Source of the DNA: Gnetum montanum
Taxonomy: Eukaryota; Streptophyta; Gnetopsida; Gnetales; Gnetaceae
Assembly: GCA_015680685.1 (NCBI GenBank)
Contig: MNCI01007798.1
Location: forward strand, 182,593-246,592
DNA: 64,000 nucleotides
Direction: 5' to 3'
A program made the position numbers and the translations under genes. A model generated the notes under the pieces. That model had not been told where the DNA came from. It searched no databases and was given only the letters and a program-made list of their open reading frames with translations. Positions 55,714-64,000 of the stretch are shown here, one piece after another. Numbering within the stretch: the stretch's first letter is position 1; the number at the start of each line of letters is the position of its first letter.

Positions 55714-58700
55714 ATGCAACCTGTAAATTACTCTGACTTTAAATGTGACATTCCTGAATTGATGGGTGATAATTACAAGGTGTGGAAGGAGAGAATTATC
55801 CTTCATTTAGGATGGATGGACATTGATTATGCTATCCGTAAGGATGAACCACCTGTGGTTAATGCAACCAGCCATCTAGATGATACTGGTCTTTATGATA
55901 AATGGGAGCGATCTAATTGTCTCTGCGTAATGTTCATAAAAACCAAGATCTCGGCTGGTATACGTGGATCATTAGAATAGTATAACAATGTGCGCACTTT
56001 GTTAAAAGCTATTGATGAACAATTTGAAACATCAGACAAAGCATTGGCCAACACCTTGATAATGAAGTTCTTATCCATGAAGCTCACTAGAATTGGTGGT
56101 GTGCATAAGCACATCATGCACATGAGGGACATAGCGGCTCAACTAAAAACACTTGAGGTTGAGATGTCTGAATCTTTCCTTGTGCACTACATCCTAAACA
56201 CGCTCCCACCGCAGTATGGACCCTTTAAGATTTCTTACAACACACATAAGGACAAATGGTCAATTAATGAATTGATGACCATGTGTGTGCAAGAAGAGGG
56301 TAGACTTGCCATGGAAGCGAAGGAAAGTGTGCATCTGGCCATGCAAGGAAAGAATACAAAACAAGTCAACACTAAAGGGAAGGGAAAAATCCCTCCACAA
56401 GCTGATATCAAGAAGGAATCTAGATGCTTTTTCTGTAAAAAGAAAGGGCACATAAAGAAAGATTGCCTTAAACATCAGAGATGGCTTGAAAAGAAAGGTA
56501 CTCAATCCTCATTTGTTTGTTTTGAATCTAATATGGTTGATGTTAGTCATAACACATGGTGGATTGACTCCGGTTCTACAATCCATGTTACTAATTCCTT
56601 GCAGGGATTAGCAAACCTAAGGAAGCCAGTAGGAAGTGAGTCATGCATCTATTCGGGCAACAAGATGCGCTCACATGTGGAAGCGATTGGCACATGCAAA
56701 TTAGTTTTAAGTAGTGGTTTTGTTTTGGATTTGGAAAGGACATTTTACATTCCTTGTTTTTCAAGGAATTTAATTTCTGTATCAAGGCTTGTATCATTGG
56801 GATTTTCCTTTAACTTTTCAGATACTATGTTCAGTGTATCTTATAGATCTGAAATAGTTGGAAATGGTACATTAACAGATGGTCTTTTTCAACTTAATTT
56901 ACAAAACGACACTTCTTACACTTCTATGCATGTTCATGCTGGCATTAAGCGATGTGTTATGAATGAGGAATCCTCTATGTTATGGCATCGTAGATTAGGC
57001 CATATCTCCATTGAGAGAATCAAGCGCTTGGTAACTGATGGAGTACTTAGTACTCTTGATTTTACTGACTTTGACACTTGTGTAAACTGCATAAAGGGAA
57101 AGCAGACCAATGTGTCAAAGAAAGGTGCCAAGAGGAGTTCTGCCATATTAGAAATCATACATACGGATATTTGTAGTCCAGATATGGATGCATATGATCA
57201 ACGGTATTTCATTACCTTTATTGATGACTACTCACGATACATGTATCTCTACTTGCTTCATCACAAAAATGAAGCTTTAGATGCCTTTAAGGTATTTAAG
57301 GCTGAAGTAGAGAAACAATGCGGTAAGCAAATAAAGATAGTGAGGTCTGATAGAGGTGGTGAATACTATGGTAGATACACTGATGATGGACAAGCACCTG
57401 GTCCCTTTGCTAAGTTTCTTCAAGAGCATGGGATTGTTGCCCAATACACTATGCCTGGTTCTCCGGACCAAAATGGTGTGGCAGAAAGAAGAAACCGAAC
57501 ATTATTGGACATGGTGCGGAGTATGCTTAGCAGCTCCAAGCTTCCTAAGTCTTTGTGGAATGAAGCCCTTAAGACGGCAGTGTATATATTAAACCGAGTT
57601 CCAACCAAGGCTGTCTCTAAGACACCATTTGAATTGTGGAAAGGTTGGAAACCGAGTTTGCGACATATACGCATTTGGGGATGCCCGTCTGAGGTAAGAG
57701 TCTATAATCCACAAGAGAAGAAGCTAGACCCTAGGACCATAAGTGGGTATTTCGTTGGATATGCCGAACGGTCTAAGGGATACAGATTTTATTGTCCATC
57801 ACATACTACTAGGTTTGTGGAATCAAGGAATGCTAAATTTCTTGAGAATGACTTGATTAGTGGGAGTCATCATTCCTGGAACGAAATTCCAGCGACTGAT
57901 CATGCGGATGCTCAACCCTCTACTTCAAGTACTCGATTGATTGTTGTACACAACACGCCTACAGTACAAATACGTGATGTACATCCACCAGTCGTTGAAG
58001 TTCCACAAACTGCTGGTCAAGACATAGTAGATCCAGCTGAACAACAGATACCAGTTCCTGTTGAACAGCCCGTTGATCATCTTGCCCCTCAGGAGCCTGA
58101 TGAACCAACATTAAGACGATCTACTAGAATAAAGCGATCAGCGATTCCTAGTGACTATATAGTGTATCTACAGGAATCTGACTACAACATAGGAGCCGAA
58201 AATGATCCTGACACGTTTTCACAAGCCATGAGTTGTAAGGAATCCGACTTATGGTATGATGCCATGAAAGATGAGATGAACTCTATGTCCACTAATGGAG
58301 TCTGGGATCTTGTCAAGTTGCCCAATGGTGTTAAAGCCATAGGATCCAAATGGGTCTTCAAGACTAAAAGAGACTCCTTGGGCAACATTGAAAGATATAA
58401 GGCTAGACTTGTTGCCAAAGGGTTCACTCAGCAGGAGGGAATAGATTACATGGAGACCTTTTCTCCTGTATCTAAGAAGGACTCCCTTCGTGTGATCATG
58501 GCATTGGTAGCTCACTTTGATTTTGAACTACATCAAATGGATGTGAAAACAACATTCCTTAATGGTGATCTAGAGGAAGAGGTTTATATGAAACAACCTG
58601 AAGGATTCTCCTCTAATGATGGTGAGCAATTGGTATGCAAGCTTAAGAAGTCTATATATGGCTTGAAACAGGCCTCCCGTCAGTGGTATTTGAAATTCCA

Positions 58701-59775
58701 TGATGTCATCACTTCATTTGGCTTTGAAGAAAACATCATGGATCAATGCATATACCAGAAGGTCAGTGGGAGTAAAATCTGTTTTCTTGTCCTCTATGTG
58801 GATGATATCCTTCTTGCAACCAATGATCATGGATTTTTATATGCGGTGAAACAATTTCTCTCTAAGAATTTTGACATGCAGGATATGGGTGAGGCATCTT
58901 ATGTCCTTGGCATTAAGATCCATAGGGATAGATCTAGATATATTCTGGGTCTATCACAGGAAACCTATATTAATAAAGTTCTAGAGAGGTTTCGGATGAA
59001 AGATTGTTCACCAAGTATTGCACCCATTGTAAAGGGTGACAGGTTCAATTTGAACCAGTGCCCTATGAATGATTTAGAGAAAAGTCACATGAGCAACATT
59101 CCATATGCTTCAGCTGTTGGAAGCCTTATGTATGCTCAGGTCTGCACATGACCTGACATTGCATTTGCTGTGGGGATCTTGGGCCAATATTAGAGTAATC
59201 CAGGTATCGACCACTGGAAGGCTGCAAAGAAAGTCATGAGGTACCTTCAAGGTACAAAGGATTACATGCTTATGTATTGACGAATTGACCATTTGGAGGT
59301 GATTGGCTACTCTGATTTATACTTTGTTGGCTGCGTTGATTCCAGGAAATCAACATCAGGTTATGTTTTTATGCTAGCTGGAGGAGCCATCTCCTGGAGG
59401 AGTGGAAAGCAAACCTTGGTTGCTACTTCCACAATGGAGGCAGAGTTCGTTTCTTGTTTTGAGGCTACTTCACATGGTGTATGGTTAAAGAGTTTCATAT
59501 CAGGGCTTAGAATTCTGGATTCAATATCTAGGCCATTACAGATATTTTGTGACAATTCAGCTGCTGTCTTTATGGCTAAGAATAATAAGAGTGGCAGTCG
59601 AAATAAACACGTCGACATAAAGTACTTAGCCATAAGGGATCGCATTAAAGAAAATAAAGTGGTCATAGATCATATCAGCACTGAATTAATGCTAGCTGAT
59701 CCTTTGACCAAAGGAATGCCACCACGGTCATTCAAGGATCATGTCACTCGGATGGGACTTGGTTCCATGATGTAA
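55714..59775 (+). CDS. F copia gag-pol polyprotein (four in-frame stops)
   Basis: 1354 codons in one frame, broken by TAG 55978, TGA 59149, TAG 59191 and TGA 59278; each fits a single transition at a Gln, Arg or Trp codon. Gag: LMGDNYKVWKERIILHLGW and zinc knuckle CFFCKKKGHIKKDC near residue 238. Protease: WWIDSGSTIHVT near 285. GAG-pre-integrase: LWHRRLGHIS. Integrase: IHTDIC near 484, RSDRGGEY near 545, NGVAERRNRT near 590. RT: KARLVAKGFTQQEGIDY, QMDVKTTFLNGDL, YGLKQASRQWY and intact YVDD near 1028. RNase H: GYSD, MEAEF, CDNSA and KHVDIKY, then ADPLTKGMP near the end. Copia order (integrase before RT). Only the stops make it inactive. Confidence 0.93.
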
Positions 59776-60045
59776 TATGTTGTACAACATTACAGTGTTA
59801 ATGAAACTCTATTCAGTTGTGCGTTTTCTCATACAGTTGCGCATAAAGTCATTAGAGAACACACACATAAGGTCAGACCGCGAATAAACATTGGGTTTAT
59901 TCATATAGTTAAAGTTACCATATAAAGGAATTAACTTTGAGAAATAATACATTGTAATACATGGAAGATACTATTCGCATTAAGAGGAACTATCGCCATG
60001 ATTCATGTATTTGTTTCTTGAAAGTTGGATATTAGAATAAATATG

Positions 60046-60062
60046 GAGACCAAGTGGGAGAT
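60046..60062 (+). other. Polypurine tract of F
   Basis: GAGACCAAGTGGGAGAT directly precedes TGTAACAATG; AAGTGGGAGA is typical of copia elements. Confidence 0.75.
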
Positions 60063-60571
60063 TGTAACAATGTGATAGCTTTGGACAGCAACATGACAGT
60101 TTTCATTGCTATCCATTGACAAGTTACGTTGCTATCCTTGGCAAGCAATGTGTGGAAACGATTGTCATCGATTGCAACATATGGTGACAACTTGTTGCAA
60201 TCCACCTGTTGAAATCTATTCATTGTTATCTTGTAATGGTCTCATATTTTCTAATAAATGGTAACTGATTCGGAGGCCTTTGGGGTTCTTGATGGGAGAA
60301 CAAGGCACGGGGAATCAATGGCAGTGTAGCAGTTCAGGTCCCTTTCATAGTCGCTTATAGTCTGCATACACCATCACCGCAAGCACCCATGTGAAAGAAG
60401 ATCCAGAACATTCAGGCATCAATGGCATCAATGGCTGGAGGTCAGTTCGATCTATTTTTTCAAAATTGATTTGTGCATTTTTGTTTCATGCACATTTGTA
60501 GATTAAGAGATCTATTTTTACATGCTTCCACTTGTGCAATCCGGTTTTTGATGCACGTAAGATTTCTCACA
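60063..60571 (+). mobile_element. 3' LTR of element F
   Basis: 509 bp, TGTAACAATGTG to GATTTCTCACA. Includes a GC-richer stretch (60270-60440) and short repeats of the GCAACATG/GTTGCTATCC kind near its start. Confidence 0.93.
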
Positions 60572-61518
60572 TCCAAAACCTTTATAATCTTGAGTTCTAC
60601 TTTGGAGTGTTCTGTTGCAACACCAATCATTCAATCATGTAAGATCTTGACAAGCTCAAGATAGATGCCTTCATACAAGAAGCACATCAACCCTACAAGG
60701 AAATAGGGAAGAATAATAATTACAAGGGATGAATGCAACTTACTTTGTTGATATTTGTACTTTGAGGTATAACACACTCTACGATGAACAAATGATGATA
60801 CAATGAAGAGCAATAGTAATTACAATGATTGACAAATGATTAGATAATGATTGTACACAAGCTTGCACATTTCCCAATGCATATGATGTCTTCTTATAGT
60901 TTTCATGTTTCCAAGTCCATCTTGGAACTCATGCAATGACTAGGCAATTGTCATGGAAGACATCTTCTTCATGCTTGAATTTTTTTTTTTTGTATTTTCC
61001 CTCTATTTTGAAAACACGTATTTTTTTAGGAAATATGTCCTTTTGAAACTAGTCCTTAATTTGGAAAGATGTCTTTGTCTAGGAAAAGACATCTTTGTCT
61101 AATGAAAGATGTTTGCTATTTTGTAGAGATGTCTTTGATTGTGCTACTTGGAAAGATGTCTTTGGTATGGGAAAGATGTCTTTTCTATAAGGGCTAAAAA
61201 TGAAACTACTTGTTTTGATGCTGGGAGCCTCTAGATGCCTCTAAACAAGTCCCCATAAACCTTATAACATCCTAGATTCATTAAAATGAGCTCTAAATGC
61301 TCCAAAACATCTCAAAACATCCAGGAATCATTTTCAACAAAAATAGACACATTTTTCTTGAATTCTTCATATTTTTCCATGCTCTCTTGTGTCCTTGTGA
61401 TCCTAAATTTTCTTGTGAGTTCTTGAGTCCTTTGCTCTTGCTCATGTAAATACAAAAATCATACAAACATCCTTGTACTTCATTTTCCTTAACATTTTGA
61501 CATACCAAAAGATCAACA
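60572..61518 (-). mobile_element. Probable 3' LTR of a minus-strand copia (Sirevirus-like) element, cut by F
   Basis: On the minus strand the sequence from 61518 reads TGTTGATCTTTTGG directly after a purine-rich CAAAAAGGTAGAGAT, the usual polypurine tract and LTR start of Sirevirus-type copia elements. The part farther on has the look of such an LTR (TATAAGAAGACATC near 60905, CATTGTATCATCATTTGTTC near 60800). No second LTR is in the window, and the LTR end is lost at the F insertion. Repeats of AAAGATGTCTTT occur at 61060-61180. Confidence 0.45.
61060..61185. repeat. Cluster of AAAGATGTCTTT and AAGACATCTTT motifs
   Basis: GATGTCTTT or its complement occurs seven times in about 125 bases, at spacings of roughly 15-30 bases, close to the TATA-like region of the putative minus-strand LTR. 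They may be promoter elements. Confidence 0.6.
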
Positions 61519-63281
61519 ATCTCTACCTTTTTGATAATGTTAAAAACTTAAGAAAATGGATTAGTCTTTATCACAATATCATAATTCATAAGATACTTAT
61601 CCCCATTTTTGGACATGACGAAAAAAGATGATGCATATAAACCTGTCTCTTAAAGGTATATCATAAAAGAGAAACATCATATAATAAGCATGATAGTTAT
61701 CACAAGAAAAAATCTTCCCCTTGTTGGATATGATCAAAAAGAGAATGGGGAGTCACATATTTAAGAAGCAAAATTTTTTTATCAAAGATATATTATTTTA
61801 GAACAGAAACATATAGTTATGGAAAGCCATCACATAATGAGCATATTTATTTTCATATAGAACTCTCCTCTTATATGAATAGCATCCAAAAGAATCTATC
61901 CAAAAACCTATAAAAAAGTTTCATAATGTAATTATGCATAAAAAACAAACATTTTTCAAGAGAAAAATATAAGTACACATCTCATTAATTTTATAGGGCT
62001 AATGAAGTAAAACTACTGTTTATCAAGAGTGACCCTACATTTATCTATAACAACAAGAACCATATTTAATCCAAGATTTTCAAAAGACATTTGAGAGCGA
62101 GTAACTTGTCTCTAAACCAATATTCTTCTAACAATCTAAGATCAATTCCAAGATAGGTGAGTAAAAACATGCATATTCAACATTTTAGCAATACATCTTG
62201 TCATGTTAAAGAAAGGCAAAATATATGAAAAGATCATAACCAATCATTTTAAAATCATAAATAAATTTCCTATATATATATATATATATATACACACCTC
62301 ATGAATTACCAAAATAAATTATGAACATATTTTCTAGTTCCAACATGCTATTGTGAGTACTAAAGATCTCTAAGGTGAGTACTTATCAACATACAAAAGG
62401 TCAAACATTAAATCCTTAACATAGTGAGCATAAGTAATAGCATATAAAGTTCAAGATATTTGACCAATAAATACCATATTTAAGTAATGATTTTAATGAT
62501 TTCTAAATAAATGTCCTCTTTTACAACATTAGTAGATGAAAATGCTCTTCCTTGCTCATTTCTAGCTAAGGGAGAATGAAGTAGAATGTCTTGTTGCTTA
62601 AGTATTTCTTTTATGAGGATCGCAAAAGACCTCCCTTATGCTACTATCCTTTTGTATGATAAATGATGATTAAGAACATACTCCCCTTACATATGTATAA
62701 ATTTTTGTGCTCCCTTTGAGTTCTTTTGTCAAGGGTGATTAACAAGGCTCTTTTATCATCATGATACTCTTCATACCAAGCAATGATATGATCAAGTATC
62801 AAGACTAGAGTTTCCAATTAGTAGTATTGATAGTACTTTTACACATGTATCTTCAAAAGATTCAACATTCATGCTTTTCAAAAGTACTAGTTCAAAAGAA
62901 AAGAGCTTTGATATATTAGAAAAGCATAACAAATGATGAATAGTTCATCACAAGGCTTTCAGACCATGAATTACATGCAATGGTTTAAGGTCAAAAACCA
63001 AGATAGGAAACCAAAAGATAATTTACAATAAATTAATTACAAGTACCACACCATAGACTTTCATAAATCTAATTTCATCATCATCATATAAAGGATACCA
63101 TAAACAATTAAAAAAATCTTCTCTTATAAGAGTTGATTTAGAGATAACATCTCATAAATAGAGTAAGAACACATAAAAAAAAATTTAGACTTTTGAAATT
63201 AAATACTGATACAAAATTTAGAAAGTAAGAAGAAAGAAACTTACCTTGACATATCTTACTTTTAATTAAGAATTAACATGC
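61519..63281 (-). mobile_element. Probable 3' interior of the minus-strand copia element
   Basis: AT-rich. On the minus strand purine-rich tracts recur (near 61530, 61590-61630, 61705-61755, the last reading TCATATCCAACAAGGGGAAG). Multiple purine tracts before the 3' LTR are a known feature of Sireviruses. No pol frame is recognisable, so either the region is the long non-coding part after pol or it is too decayed. (TA)n lies at 62271-62292. Confidence 0.35.
62271..62297. repeat. (TA)n(CA)n microsatellite
   Basis: Eleven TA units followed by a short CA run. Confidence 0.9.
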
Positions 63282-63470
63282 CTAGAATGCTAGAGAATGA
63301 GGTTCCTCTTTTGAGATTTTTCTTCTTGCATAGAATTCTTCAATTTTTAAGGCTTGGATCCCTTCCACAAATTGGCTAGATAGAGTCTTCTCATTCTCAA
63401 GTTCCTTCCTCTTGATTCTCCAAAATTTTTGAACTCCTTCATTCTTTTGTGTTTCCCAATCTTTTTTTCC
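63282..63470 (-). other. 62-codon stop-free segment, coding-like, minus strand
   Basis: Between stops at 63471-63473 and 63282-63284 (minus strand) the frame reads GKKDWETQKNEGVQKFWRIK, then RKELENEKTLSSQFVEGIQA, then LKIEEFYARRKISKEE. The composition is protein-like and there is no start codon. TTTATGTAGG just upstream could be a splice acceptor. It may be an exon or a retroelement gag or env fragment; I do not recognise it. Confidence 0.3.
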
Positions 63471-63473
63471 CTA

Positions 63474-64000
63474 CATAAATTCCTTTCTTAGTGCATTTTG
63501 ATAAGACCAAGGAATCTTTTAATATGACCAAGTACTCATATGATAAAAATTTAAATTTCACTCCCATTTTTTATGCCCAAACTTATTACAATAATAACAT
63601 ATAACTCTCCTAAAACACCACAAAAGTTTCGAGGTTTGATGTCTCAACTAAAAATTTGGCTAAGTGTTAAAATGGTGGCACTTTGCCCAAATTTTTTCTA
63701 AGTGTCAAAAAAATAACACTTGTTGCAAAATTTTTCTAAGTGTTGTGATATGATCTCATTTCCCCTACTATGATCTAGAGCATAGCTAGTGTAGTGAGCA
63801 TGAAACACTAGTTTCACAAAATTTTTTCTAATTACTAGTTATGCATCCCGTGTGTAACATGGGGTGAGTGTAGCAAGCTGCGGAAATTTTTCTAAGTATT
63901 GTGCTACACTCCCATTGCCCCTGCTACACTCTAGAGCATAGCTAGCATAGCCAGCATAGGACACTATTTTTACAAATTTGATTTCTAACTGTTAAGTTAT
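63474..64000. repeat. Diverged tandem repeat, 156-bp unit, at the window end
   Basis: AAATTTTTCTAAGT is at 63728 and 63884, each followed by GTG.TA.A.TC.CATT.CCC and then CTAGAGCATAGCTAG. A third, partial start (AATTTTTTCTAAGTG) is near 63689. Nothing else is recognisable in this stretch. Confidence 0.6.

Larger units (their letters stand above)
53844..60571 (+). mobile_element. Element F: nearly complete Ty1/copia retrotransposon
   Basis: Partial 5' LTR (53844-54191; the start is in the gap), initiator-Met PBS, a 1.5-kb leader with a tandem duplication, one gag-pol frame (55714-59775) with four stops, a polypurine tract and a complete 3' LTR (60063-60571, 509 bp). Expected total length is about 6.9 kb. 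The LTRs differ by roughly 6 percent in the part that can be compared by eye. The left target repeat cannot be seen; the right flank is TCCAA. It appears to be inserted in the LTR of a minus-strand copia (60572-61518). Confidence 0.92.

Overview
This window is repeat-rich nuclear DNA from a seed plant with a large genome. I found no host gene. Almost everything recognisable is LTR retrotransposon: Ty3/gypsy of the Athila and Tat types, plus Ty1/copia. The low GC, very deep nesting and old, stop-riddled but rarely frameshifted elements fit a gymnosperm such as a conifer. That placement is inference; no host gene tests it.

Layout: 1-1352 is the 3' end of a Tat-like element (here B'), followed by its presumed 3' LTR and AT-rich sequence to 3819. 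An old Athila-like element E then spans 3825-52005 and was split by three later insertions: a solo LTR H (6143-6947), a second Athila-like element A (14868-46095) and a defective copia D (47761-50887). A was itself split by two Tat-type elements: B (17013-29393, gag-pol plus an extra ORF) and C (35560-44703, gag-protease only). The TSDs are H ATGGG, A CCAAT, B CCATG and C CCTAT (all perfect), E ATGTA/ATGTC (4 of 5) and D unconvincing. Removing the younger insertions leaves E about 13.0 kb and A about 9.7 kb.

Right of E lie 1.3 kb of AT-rich DNA with a tRNA-derived SINE-like segment, an assembly gap, a fairly complete copia element F (to 60571), and 3.4 kb that looks like the minus-strand 3' part of another copia of the Sirevirus kind.

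The element of most interest is B. Its frame runs gag, protease, an archaeal-type RNase H, reverse transcriptase, a degenerate RNase H, integrase. The extra RNase H therefore lies before RT rather than after the gypsy RNase H. Between integrase and the 3' LTR is a 172-codon ORF with its own TATA box, also present in B'. B has three in-frame stops and an RT motif changed from YLDD to YLND, so this copy should be dead.

Throughout the window, coding regions are broken mainly by stops explained by C-to-T or G-to-A change at Gln, Arg or Trp codons while the frame stays open. That is the pattern expected of long methylation and deamination in silenced chromatin.
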